Assembly: GCA_033398695.1 (NCBI GenBank)
Contig: CM065806.1
Location: 47,827,001-47,891,000, forward strand
DNA: 64,000 nucleotides
DNA from: Orobanche coerulescens
Taxonomy: Eukaryota > Streptophyta > Magnoliopsida > Lamiales > Orobanchaceae
Direction: 5' to 3'
The notes under the pieces: model-generated
What the model saw: the letters and a program-made list of their open reading frames with translations, nothing else
What the model was told of the DNA's origin: nothing
Database searches by the model: none
Part shown: in pieces, positions 44,407 through 55,100 of the stretch
How the letters are laid out: every line of letters begins with the position of its first letter
How positions within the stretch are numbered: position 1 is the stretch's first letter
Translations under genes and position numbers: made by a program

Positions 44407-46053
44407 ATGGCCTTTATCCACTCTTCTCTTGAAGGCAACGCTTTCAATCGCCCTCCCTTCTTCGATGGTTCAAACTTTATGACATGGAAGAAGAAAATGT
44501 CCATCTTCATCCGAGCTCACGATATTGAAATTTGGATGGTCATTTCTCTTGGACCTACCATTCCAAAGAAGACAGATGGCTCGCTCAAAAGTTTTGAAGA
44601 GTATGATGATTCTGAATGGAATAACGATCATTTCAATAGTAAAGCTACTCAACTACTTTACTGTGCTCTTAATCCAGAAGATCACAACAGAATTTCTTCA
44701 TGCGAGATGGCCAAAGAAATTTGGAAAATGCTCGAGATTACCCACGAAGGTACGAGTCAAGTGAAAGAGACAAAAATCAATATGCTTTTTCACGATTATG
44801 AACTCTTCACTATGAAAGAAGAAGAAAGCATTACTACTATGCTTGACCGTTTCTCGGCTATCACAAATGGACTAGCTTCATTCGGGAAACCGATATCAAG
44901 TAGTGATAAAGCCAAGAAAATCCTTCGATCTCTTCCAAGAGAATGGGACACTACTGTCACGGCTATCATGGAGTTGAAAGATCTCAACACCATAGAATTC
45001 AGTGCTCTCATTGGATCTCTCATAAATTACGAGATGTCATTAAATCTCGAAGTTCGAAACCAAAGCCCAAGGAGAGAGAAAGGACGATCGCCTTTAAAGC
45101 CAAAGAAGATAGCGATCTAGAAGATGAACCTACCGAAGAAGAGGATGAAGAAACGGCCTTTTATGCCAAAAATATAAAGAAATTCAAAAATCTTTTACAA
45201 AGGCGCCGGAGAGATATCAAACAGGAACCCAGAGATGAATCCAAAAAGGTTCACTTCCCACAAAACAAAAGGTTCGACAATACTTGTCGAAGGTGCGGCG
45301 TTCCAGGTCATTTTGCTAAATATTGTCGTGCTGTTGCGCTTATGAGTTCATCAAAACCACCTCATGAGAAGTTCAAAAAGAAAGAATTCTATGTTGCTAC
45401 ATGGAGGGACGATGATAAGGATGATGAACCACAAGTTCAAACCAATCTTGCTCTAATGGCTCGCGTATCTGAAGATAGTGATGAAGAAGTCGAGGTAAGT
45501 AATTCTTCTCATGAAGAACTTCTTGATGCTTTCGAATCTCTAAATGATGAATACGAAAAAGTTTGCAATATTAATAAAGATTTGAAAAAGAAAATAAAAT
45601 CCCTTGAAAATGAAAATGCAAAATTATTGAAAAACAAGGACATGTCGATTGATCATACAAATTGTCTGGAAAACGAGCAAATTCTGAGAGATTATTTACA
45701 CAAAACTCATAAAGAATTGAAACTTTACGTTAGAAAATTCTCGTGTGGTAATGACAAATTTGAGGAACTCTTATTTGGTCAAAAATTTTCTCTTTCAAAA
45801 CAAGGACTCGGGTATAATTCATTTCCAATGAAAAAGTCCTTAGAAATTACCACGAAAGATTCGGACATTTTAAAAACGAGAATTCCCTCATGTCCAAAAT
45901 GTTTAAAACCAGGACATACTGAAACTTACTGTAGAAGTTCTAGACAAACTATAAAAGTCAAACAGATTTGGGTACCTAAAGGGACCATTGTTCAAAACCA
46001 AGTTTTTATGTCTAACACTACAGGACCCAAATTAGCCTGGGTACCTATAAAGT
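44407..46053 (+). pseudogene. gag: Copia B gag (one frameshift)
   Basis: ATG 44407 begins MAFIHSSLEGNAFNRPPFFD, and the copia gag domain (FDGSNFMTWKKKMSIFI; ALNPEDHNRIS) runs in this frame to about 45050. A frame change there continues to 46053. The second part has an acidic stretch, a zinc knuckle CRRCGVPGHFAKYC (about 45286-45327), a predicted coiled-coil region rich in Lys/Glu/Asn (about 45560-45730), and a second CCHC CPKCLKPGHTETYC (about 45892-45933). A long C-terminal extension after the knuckle is usual in SIRE gag. Only one repair would be needed, so it is less decayed than its neighbours. Confidence 0.88.
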
Positions 46054-46078
46054 GAAAGAAAATTGTTTTTGTAGGTAC

Positions 46079-49000
46079 AAGCAAGGAAGACAACATTATC
46101 AAATAAATGGTATGTTGATAGTGGATGTTCAAATCACATGAGTGGGAATGAACATCTCTTCACGGAGCTGAAAAAGGAAGATCGTGGTTGTGTAACATTT
46201 GGCGATAATAAAAAGGGCCAAATAAAAGGGACAGGTAAGATAGGTAAAAACCTTTACCCACTATTGAAAATGTTCTCTTTGTTGATGGTCTTTGCCATAA
46301 TCTTTTAAGTGTTTCCCAACTCTGTGACACTGGTCTTAAATTAATTTTTGAAAGTACGCATTGTACTGCAATGAGAAAAGACCAAGTTGTTTTTATTGGA
46401 TTGCGGTATGGAAATATTTATATTGTTGATCTTCAAGATGAATCCTCTTTCAATGAAAAATGTTTACTTTCATACGATGAAAATGCTGTTATTTGGCACC
46501 AAAAACTGGGTCATGCCTCTTTACCACTTCTTTCAAAATTGGCCAACAACAATATTGTCCATGGTCTACCAAAATTAAATTTCAGAAAAGACCACATCTG
46601 TGAGGCCTGTATTAAAGGTAAACATGCTAGAGGCTAGTTTAAACCAAAAATGGAAATTTCCACTAGCCGCATTCTTGAATTAATTCATATGGATTTGATT
46701 GGTCCATCTCGCCATGCTAGCTTAACTAGCAAACTCTATACTTTAGTACTTGTTGATGATTTTTTGAGATTTACATGGGTAAAATTTTTAACAAATAAAA
46801 ATGATGCATTCAACGAGTTTGTTAAGTAGTGTAAGGTTACCCAGAAGGAAAAAGAGTTACCAATTATCGCCATCAGATCCGATCATGGTGAAGAATTTGA
46901 TTCAAATGATTTTGAAGATTGGTGCGATAAATATGGTATTGGGCACAATTTTTCGGCACCACGGACACCTCAACAAAATGGAGTTTTCGAGAGGAAGAAT
47001 CGCTCTCTAGAAGAAATGAGCCGAACAATGCTCAACGAATATGGGCTTCCTAAATATTTCTGGTCCGAATCCGTCAACACCGCTTGATATGTTATTAATC
47101 GAGTCCATCTCCGGAGGAACAAAATGATGACTCCATACAAGATATTTAAAGGTAAAAAGCCCAATTTATCTTATTTTCATCCATTTGGTTGTAAGGTATT
47201 TATTTATAATAATGGTAAGGATAATTTGGGAAAATTTGACTCTAAATCGGATATTGGAATATTTTTTGGTTATTCGACTAATAGTAAAGCTTATTGTGTA
47301 TTTAATTGTAGAAGAGGCTCGGTAGAAGAGTCAATTCATGTAAAATTCGATGATACAGTTTTACCCCCGAGAAAGGTTGTTTTTGATGATGATGCAGGTA
47401 TGGTTCCGGCTAAAGAAGTGTCAGAAGCGTCAAAGGAATTGGAGAAGCTTGACTTAAGGTCGGACAAACAGGAGGAGAATTCTTTCATCCTTCCAAAAGA
47501 TTGGGCTAATGTGAAAGATCATCCCATGGAGGAAATTCTTGGGAAAATCGATGAAGGTGTGCGAACTAGGAGAACTATAAATGATTGTATTAACAATATT
47601 GCATTCATTTCTCTTACAGAACCAAAGAATATCAATGAAGCCATCAATGACGAGAATTGGGCTATTGCTATGCAAGAAGAGCTAAATCAATTCGAAAGAA
47701 ATAATGTTTGGGAATTGGTTCCGGCACCGGTAGACAAAATGATCATTGGTACTAAATGGGTACATAAAATTAAAATCGAGGATGATGGTCTCCCAATAAA
47801 GAATAAATCAAGATTAGTCGCCCAAGGTTACAATCAAGAAGAAGGTTTGGACTACGAAGAAACCTTTGCTCCTGTTGCTCGTCTTGAGGCTATTCGCCTT
47901 CTCTGTGCCTTTGCCGTGTACAAGAAAATAAAACTCCATCAAATGGATGTAAAGAGTGCATTCCTAAATGGAATCATCCAGGAGGAAGTGTATGTCAAGC
48001 AACCATTGGGTTTTGAAGACTATGATCATCCCAATCATGTGTACAAGCTCCATAAAGCTCTCTATGGATTAAAACAAGCTTCGAGAGCACGGTATGATCA
48101 TTTAAGCACTTTTCTTATCTCAAATGGGTATAAAAGAGGTAATGTTGATAATACCCTGTTTATTAAGAATTTAGGTGATGATATGCTTATTTGCCAAATT
48201 TATGTGGACGGTATTGTTTTTGGTGCAACTAACGAATGTCTGTCCCAAGAATTTTCAAATCTTATGAAGGGAGAATTCAAAATGAGCATGATGGGAGAGT
48301 TTAAAAACTTTCTTGGACTCCAAATTAAGCAACTCAATGACGGAATATTCATTCACCAATCAAAGTACGTCAATGAGCTCTTAAAGAAATTTAAGATGGA
48401 AGGATGCAAAGAAATATCTACTCCTATGTCTTCCACTCTTAAACTAGACAAAGATGAAAAAGGTAAGTCTGTTGACCAAAAACAGTATCGAGGTATGATT
48501 GGTTCTTTACTGTATTTAGCTGCTTCCAGACCTGATATTATGTTTGCTACCAGTTTATGTGCTTGTTTTCAAGCAAATCCTAAAGAATCTCATCTCATTG
48601 CATGCAAACGGATTTTTCGTTATTTAAAAAGTACTGCTGGCTTAGGTCTTTGGTATCCATCGAGCATTGATTTTAAACTTTTTGCATATAGTGATGCTGA
48701 TTTCGGTGGATGCAAAATTGATAGAAAAAGCACCACTAGAACTTGTCACTTCATGAGTTCTTGTTTAATTTCATAGGGGAGTAAGAAACAGACTAGTGTC
48801 GCTACTTCCACAGCTGAAGCAGAATATGTGGCTGCGGGAAGTGCATGTGCACAAGTTATGTGGATCAAAAATCAATTACGAGATTATGGCATCGACCTTA
48901 AAATTACACCTATTTTTTGTGATAATACTAGTGCCATAAATCTAAGCAAAAACCCCATACTACATAGTAGGACAAAGCATATTGAAATTCGTCACCATTT

Positions 49001-49149
49001 CATTCGTGATCATGTTCAAAACGGGAATGTGGGTCTCCGATTTGTTGGTACAAATGAACAATTGGCGGACATTTTTACAAAACCATTACCCGAAGATGCA
49101 TTCAATTTCATTCGCATGAATTTAGGGATGGGTCATGTTGATCATTTTT
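46079..49149 (+). pseudogene. pol: Copia B pol: protease, integrase, RT, RNase H
   Basis: Protease motif WYVDSGCSNHMSG (about 46111-46149), a frame change near 46265, then the integrase zinc domain (WHQKLGHAS...CEACIKGKHARG) to a stop at 46636. The core has MDLIGPS, SDHGEEF and FERKNRSLEE, with stops near 46827 and 47084. From 47124 the frame is open for 550 codons: RT with [31 protein letters not shown] and the catalytic motif. That motif reads YVDG where all active copia RTs have YVDD. A TAG at 48774 is followed by RNase H (STAEAEYVAA) and FTKPLPEDAF to the stop at 49149. It is inactive as sequenced. Confidence 0.9.
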
Positions 49150-49151
49150 AA

Positions 49152-49646
49152 TTTGTGCATATTCATCATATCTACATCAAAATGGTCATGGAAACAAAGG
49201 ATATCATCAGAAGAAAGGTACTATTCATTTGGTCTCACTTACGTACATTATGGACCTAATATTGCGTATGTAATGAAAAGGACAGTTTTTGGACGGTCAG
49301 TTCTGGACTCTATATTACGGACGCTATATCAAGAGAATAACGTACGTTAAATGTCTTAACGTTCGTTATGGACAGCCCGCTACGTAGGTTATAATTTTTC
49401 CAGAAACAGGCAGTGAGTACTGGAACCTCAATTACGTATGTTATTTGCCCTCATAAATTCCATAACACTCTTTCCATTACGGCCCTTACACACCTTAACG
49501 TACGTAATTCATCATGCCCAGAATATTAAAACCCGTCTGCCCTCTTTTCACTTCTCACTTTTCCTAAACCTAAAAATCGATCCCGACTCCCTTCCTCCTC
49601 AAACCCTCCGACCGCATCGAAATTTCGTCCATTTTCTTCAGCAATC
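49152..49646 (+). promoter_or_regulatory. Pol to env-like spacer: palindrome cluster, TATA-like box, leader
   Basis: Between the pol stop and the env-like ATG are about eight palindrome or half-palindrome sites (49238-49510: CTTACGTACATT, GCGTATGTAA, TAACGTACGTTAA, TTACGTATGTTA, TTAACGTACGTAATT). A TATA-like ATATTAAAAC (49523-49532) and a pyrimidine-rich leader of about 90 nt precede ATG 49647. This is the same order as in the LTR (cluster, TATA, transcript) and suggests an internal promoter for the third ORF. Confidence 0.6.
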
Positions 49647-50520
49647 ATGCCTAATACTCGCCAGAACAAGAAGAGACGAGGAGATTCATCACCTAATCTG
49701 CCTGAACCGAACCGATTTGGGACTCCACAGGCTGCGAAAATTTTCAATGAAATCCTGATTGATGAATAGGTAACCTCAAGTCACTATTTCGATTTTGATT
49801 CTCTGACTGGGATTGGAATTCGTTTGGATGATTTCTTCGACATGCTAGGGATTGAAAAATGTGTTAGTTTTTGTCGACCTATTTATGTGGATTTAGTTCG
49901 AGAATTCTATGCAAATTTCTAGACAAGTTTTAATTTGAATGGTCTTGTGGTTGTTAACTCATTAGTTCGTGGAAAATTCGTTTCTTTTGATGCCTCAAAA
50001 TTGTCCGAACTCTTTGGCCTTCAAAACGAAGGATATGTATGTAATGGGAACTTTTTGATGGAAAAGGACTCCTCGAATGAAGAATTAAATGATAGCCTCA
50101 ATGAACAAGTCGTACGTGACTATCTTCAATCTCAGGCCGTGATAAATGTTAGCTCAGATAAATTTGAAAACAATGATTTAGGCCTCAACATACGACTTCT
50201 CATGATGCTATCACTCGTTCTTTAATGCCAAAGGTCAATGCACAACAACGCTTAGTTAACATTGATATGGAGATTATCTATCATATTCTAAACGATCATC
50301 AAGTTAACTTTGCTCGAGTTGTTATGAAATGGTTCGTGGAGAAAGGATCCATTTTTCACAAGAAAGGTTATTTGAGGAAAGATAGGCAAAGAAAATCCGG
50401 GATGCCCTTCGGCTCTATTTTGGCTGGGATATTTGAGGATGCGAGAGTTGACTTTTCAAGGCTGCACAAAACGGATATTCCAAAAGGGAATATGGTTCAG
50501 AAGGAACCATCCGTACTATG
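49647..50520 (+). pseudogene. Env-like third ORF of copia B (broken)
   Basis: ATG 49647 opens MPNTRQNKKRRGDSSP, a basic N-terminus. In-frame TAGs follow at 49767 and about 49920; the frame then continues to 50224, shifts, and runs from 50225 to 50520. The body (VVVNSLVRGKFVSFDASKLS; MPFGSILAGIFEDARVDF) resembles the plant transposon-protein domain shared by SIRE and Athila third ORFs. It corresponds in position to 24348-21352 of copia A. There is no clear transmembrane segment, so 'env-like' is positional. Confidence 0.7.
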
Positions 50521-50865
50521 AAATAAGTGCAGACCACGAACCGAGGCTGGGTATATTTTGCTTATTTACGGGATGGATACTCTCTTGCGGACGGGAGTGC
50601 CTTGCCTCGTCTGGAGGATCGCATTTTCTCTCGAGGTCCTGAAGCAGAGCGATCTCGTCTACAAATTCCTCCATCTCAGGCAGGTCCTTCTCGACCAAGT
50701 GCTTCCTCCTCCTCTTTGATTCAAGCCAGAGTTAGTGCATTAGAGCATCGTGTTCGACGGTCCGAAACTATGTTAGAGAATTTATGCACTTTCTTCGGGA
50801 TTGCTCTTCCGCCTCATACCCCTCAGCCAGACACATATGACACGGCCCGTGTCCAACTCCACTAG
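50521..50865 (+). other. Open frame of uncertain origin after the env-like ORF
   Basis: The frame 50527-50865 encodes a Ser/Pro-rich stretch (PPSQAGPSRPSASSSS) and a short helix with heptad-like spacing (IQARVSALEHRVRRSETMLE). It could be the C-terminal tail of the env-like ORF after another frameshift. Its end runs into the palindromes that belong to the Athila side, so the junction is near 50830. Low certainty. Confidence 0.35.
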
Positions 50866-51000
50866 AAAGTGAATTCTCACTGCCTTGTTGACCCGACCGT
50901 GTCCGGTGACACGGCCCGTGTCCAACTTGCCAGAATTGCAAAAACTCACTGTATGGCTAACCCGACCGTGTCCTGTGACACGGCCCATGTCCAACCTGCC
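50828..51000 (-). repeat. GACACGGCCCGTGTC palindrome repeats
   Basis: Three near-palindromic GACACGGCCCGTGTCC units (one with CCCATGTCC) about 75-90 bp apart. Two are paired with the inverted half-unit CCCGACCGTGTCC. They lie 3' of the Athila B pol and may be in its 3' untranslated region or U3. Confidence 0.65.
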
Positions 51001-51254
51001 CAAAATGTGAATTTTTGATAACGCTCTCGTTTCTCTGCATTTTTAACACCTAAAGTCGAACCGGTCAGTCTCGAACCAAGCAAAAACGAATAAGGAAAAT
51101 AAATTAGAAAAACAAAAAGATGAAAATCTAACTAAACCATTGGGTTGCCTCCCAAGTAGCGTTTTTTTATAGTCATTAGCTCGACTTCTTCCTGTCTTAC
51201 TCAATTTTCGACATCATGCACCTCTATGCATTCAAACACATTGATTTCTTCACT
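51001..51254 (-). other. Athila B 3' untranslated region
   Basis: No gene. It contains GGGTTGCCTCCCAAGTAGCG (51140-51159); its complement, TGGGAGGCAACCCA, is a common landmark just 3' of the stop in plant Athila-type elements. Confidence 0.6.
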
Positions 51255-53751
51255 TCAGCCGAAGTATGGCTTCACTCTATGTCCGTTCACCTTAAAATGC
51301 TCATTCTTCCGTTGATCAAGGAGTTCTACCGCTCCGTGTGGCCATACTTGAATGACTTTGAAAGGTCCGCCCCATCGCAACACTAATTTTCCCGGCATGA
51401 GCTTAAGACGAGAGTTATGTAGTAGAACGTCCATCCCAAGCTCAAGATATTTACGAATGATACGCTTGTCGTGATATCGTTTCGTCCGTTCCTTGTAGAG
51501 CTTAGCATTTTCGTATGCCTCGTATCGCATATCTTCCAACTCATTCAAATGTAGAAGTCATTCTTTTCTTGATCTAAATTTAGTGCTTTGATAGCCCAAT
51601 ACGCCTTATGTTCTAACTCAACAGGTAGGTGGCATGCCTTCCCAAAAACGAGGCGATACGGGCTCATTGCAATCGGAGTTTTGCAAGCCGTGCGATATGC
51701 CCATAAGGCGTCGTTCAACTTCAATGCCCAATCATTCCTTGTCGGCTTCACTGTCTTCTCAAGTATTGCCTTTATCTGTCGATTACTCACTTCAACTTGC
51801 CCGAAGGTTTGTGGATGGTAATCCGTCGCGACCTTATGCGCCACGTTATACTTCTTGAGCAACCCTGCATGTTGTCTATTGCAAAAGTGTGTGCCTCTGT
51901 CGCTAATCACTGCTCTAGGCGTCCTAAACCTGCAAAAAATCACATCCTTAAAGAAATTGCAAACCACGTTAGCATCGTTAGCCCATGTTGGAATTGCTTC
52001 CACCCACTTAGAAACGTAATCCCAAGCAACTAAAATATATTCAAAGCCAAAGGAAGGTATAAAGGGACCCATGAAATCAACTCCCCAAACATCGAAAAGT
52101 TCTACTACAAGATTGTTCGTCAACGACATCTCATTTCTTTTGATTATTTTCCCCGTTCGTTGACAACGATCGCAACTCTTGCAATAGGAATAAGCGTCCT
52201 TAAATAATGTCGGCTAATATAATCCAGATTGAAGAACTTTGTGTGCCGTTTTTTTCACGCTAAAATGTCCCCCACAGTTCAAGTCATGACAAAATAACAA
52301 GATGCTCTCGTACTCTTCTTCCGGGATACAACGTCGGAATACTTGATCGGGCCCCAACTTGAATAAGTAGGGGTCGTCCCAGTAGTAATGCCTGCACATG
52401 GAAATAAATCTCTTCTTCCCCTGAAAGGTCTTGTCAGGCTGTAAAAAACCACTAACAATATAATTAACAATATTGGCATACCAAGGTGTCTTAGTCACAT
52501 CAAACAATTGTTCGTCAGGAAAAGTCTCAACAATTGGCAAGGAGCTATCGAGCTTAAAATTATCACCTTCGGTTAATCTAGATAGATGGTCGGCAACCAC
52601 ATTTTCAGAACCCTTTTTATCCTTAAACTATAAGTCAAATTCTTGCAACAAAAGAATCCACCGAATCAATCTTGGCTTTGCATCGTTTTTAACAAATATT
52701 TCAATGCAGCGTGATCCGTATGCACAATTACTTTCGAACCAACCAAATAGGATCGAAACTTGTCTAAAGAAAACACAACAGCTAAAAACTCTTTTTCGGT
52801 AGTGGTATAATTGGCCTGAGCTTCATCGAGTGTTTTGCTAGCATAATAAATTACATGGAAAAATTTATTCACTCTCTGCCCCAAAACGGCACCAATAGCA
52901 AAGTCAGACGCGTCGCACAAAATTTCAAATGGTAAAGACCAATCGGGAGCAACAACAGTAGGCGCGGAAGTTAACTTTTCTTTCAAAGCATTAAAACCAA
53001 CCAAGCATTCCTCGGTAATATCGAATTTAGAATCCTTACACAAAAGATTACTTAAAGGGCGGGCAATTTTTGAAAAATCTTTAATGAAACGCCTATAAAA
53101 CTCGGCATGCCTTAAAAAGCTTCGAACTTCTTTTACACATGAAGGCGGAGGTAATCTAACAATTAAATCAACTTTAGCCTTATCAACCTCCATTCCCTTA
53201 TTGGAAACCACATGACCCAAAATAAGCCCTTGTTTCACCATAAAATGACTCTTTTCCCAACTAAGTGTAAGATTACACTCAATACATCGTTCGAGCACAA
53301 TAGTCAAATTATGTAAACAATCATCGAAAGTGGTTCCAAACACAAAAAAATCATCCATGAATACTTCAATGGACTTTTCCAACAAGTCAGAGAATATGGA
53401 AAGTATGCACCTTTGGAAAGTAGCGGGAGCATTGCAAAGACCAAACGGCATCCTCTTAAAGGCAAAAGTGCCAAAAGGGCAAGTAAAAGTGGTCTTCTCT
53501 TGATCCTCCGGAGCAATGGGAATCTGATAGAAACCTGAAAGACCATCTAGAAAACAGTAATAATCATGCCCAGCTAAACGTTCCAACATTTCATCAATGA
53601 AAGGAAGGGGAAAATGATCTTTTTTCGTTACGGCATTTAATTTCCGATAATCAATGCACATTCTCCAACCGGTCACTGTTCTAGTGGGCACTAATTCATT
53701 TTTATCATTACGAACCACCGTTATTCCAGATTTCTTAGGCACTACATGCAC
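51255..53751 (-). pseudogene. pol: Athila B pol: RT, RNase H, integrase (5' truncated)
   Basis: Starts inside RT at about 53751 (VVPKKSGITVVRNDKNELV), cut there by a hairpin repeat. The RT frame runs to 52666 with CIDYRKLNAVTKKDHFPLPF and the catalytic FMDDFFVFG, then RNase H (ILCDASDFAIGAVLGQR; YTTTEKEFLAVVF). A stop near 52628 precedes VVADHLSRL. Next come the integrase zinc domain ([26 protein letters not shown]) with a TAG at about 52214, and the core 52129-51545 with [17 protein letters not shown] and [10 protein letters not shown], so D, D and E are present. A frame change leads to the tail 51548-51255 ([18 protein letters not shown]). Few lesions; gag and protease are missing. Confidence 0.9.
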
Positions 53752-53752
53752 A

Positions 53753-53990
53753 ATATATAGGGGGCTTTATTTTCAGAACTCTCTTAAGTGCGAGAACTCC
53801 TCTAAACCAATGAGGTTTTTTTAAATATTAAAAAATATTATTAATTCAAAAGGGTATTATAGTAGGGGTTATGATTAGTAGGGGTTGTATGCATTGACAT
53901 GATGTACATTATGTATTATTAGGAGTACAAAAGGTGGTTCTCGCAGTTCTCGCACTTAACAGGGTTCTGAAAATAAAGTTACACTATATA
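53753..53990. repeat. MITE-like hairpin element 1
   Basis: About 238 bp with long terminal inverted repeats (GCTTTATTTTCAGAACTCT and GAGAACT at the left; AGTTCTCGCACTTAACAGGG and TCTGAAAATAAAG at the right) between TATATA ends. It interrupts the Athila RT. No ORF. It belongs to the class of short hairpin repeats that sit in TA-rich tracts. Confidence 0.7.
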
Positions 53991-54000
53991 TATGTGTATA

Positions 54001-54256
54001 TATATGGGAAAATGATCATATGAGAATGAGATTTATTTCGAGAAATAAGAATACATTTCAGCCTTTGATTGCATGTGATGCATGGTCCAGATTATGTAAT
54101 ATTTGGAATGTTTTTAATTAATGATTGATTTCTCATTTGGTAAATTAATATGTAATCTATGGAAATGATATTTGCTTCATTTCATGCATTTAATTTAAAT
54201 CATTAAAACTAGTTAAATCAATGGATTGAGCGTATTCTTATTTCGTAACTAAAAAG
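54001..54256. repeat. MITE-like hairpin element 2
   Basis: The left arm TTTATTTCGAGAAATAAGAATA (about 54032-54052) pairs imperfectly with the right arm GTATTCTTATTTCGTAACTAAA (54233-54254). It is bounded by TATATATA on the left and the CT/TA microsatellite on the right. Confidence 0.55.

Positions 54257-54320
<64 letters not shown>
54256..54320. repeat. (CT)n(TA)n(GA)n self-complementary microsatellite
   Basis: A run of CT, then TA, then GA gives a near-perfect palindrome of about 65 bp, able to extrude a long hairpin. Confidence 0.85.
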
Positions 54321-54625
54321 TATTTACGATAATATGAGAATGATTTTTATGTTGTGAATTGAGAATAAATATGAATCATTGATCTATGTGTGATGTACGG
54401 TTCAGACTGGCTTATGCATGCAATATAGGCATTTCGTGCATCAAATTTGCAATGCATAAAAACTCTGCATTATATGCATCAAAATATCGATGCACTAGAA
54501 TATCACATTCTATGCATACGTTTTTGTGAGAATAAATCTAGGCCATCTATTTAATCAAGATCTGTGGATCAAATTCATTCTTATTTCTTAACTTAAATAT
54601 CATTCTCACGAGAACCCACCTATAT
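54321..54625. repeat. MITE-like hairpin element 3
   Basis: The left arm GAGAATGATTTTTATG...GAGAATAAATATGAAT and the right arm ATTCATTCTTATTTC...AAATATCATTCTC are inverted copies. The inner part has repeated TATGCAT/GCATCAAAAT words. TATATATA follows at 54621. Bases 54626-54740 repeat the TGCATGAAATATATGCATTTCGTGCATCAAA words outside the hairpin. Confidence 0.5.
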
Positions 54626-54737
54626 ATATATATATACGTTGTATGCAGTATTAGATGCAGTACTTTACAGTACTAATTTATGCATGAGTTTCGTAATAAT
54701 TATGCATGAAATATATGCATTTCGTGCATCAAAATTT

Positions 54738-54740
<3 letters not shown>

Positions 54741-54796
<56 letters not shown>
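54741..54796. repeat. (TA)n microsatellite
   Basis: About 28 TA dinucleotides. The short IYIYIY frame across it is not a gene. Confidence 0.95.
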
Positions 54797-54799
<3 letters not shown>

Positions 54800-55100
54800 T
54801 GAATTCTATTTATTTAGATTATTCATTTGTTAAGTACCATTTTAAATAAAATTGAGATTTAAGATTTTAAATTAATAAAAATTCAAAATTAATACCACAT
54901 ATAAAAAAGAATTAATGTGATGTTTCGAATATGTCACGTATTATATATAGTTTTTCTCTTACTAGAATTTTATTACTATCATTTTTAATCTACCACCCTC
55001 TAGAAGCAGCATCGCACTCAATCCTTTCTACCATCATTGCATTTAAAAAGAAAGGTTGAATCTTTTATAAATTGGAAATTTTAAGTGGGGCATTATTCGA
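54797..55100. other. AT-rich stretch, nothing recognised
   Basis: About 300 bp of AT-rich sequence between the TA microsatellite and the CGTGTC-rich repeat. No ORF, RNA or repeat was identified. Confidence 0.6.

Larger units (their letters stand above)
43249..50520 (+). mobile_element. SIRE/Maximus-like Ty1/copia element B (3' LTR missing)
   Basis: Plus strand: 5' LTR 43249 to about 44345, primer site 44347-44359, gag, protease, integrase, RT, RNase H, promoter-like spacer, env-like ORF. It is inserted in the Tekay integrase fragment with CCTCT at 43244-43248 as probable left duplication. No 3' LTR copy is visible; homology ends near 50520, before minus-strand Athila sequence. Confidence 0.87.

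Noticed and set aside
40418..53751. Athila gag (40418-41317) and Athila pol (51255-53751) as one element
   Set aside because: Both are on the minus strand, so gag should lie to the right of pol. It lies to the left, with its own LTR on its right side, so they are two separate insertions.
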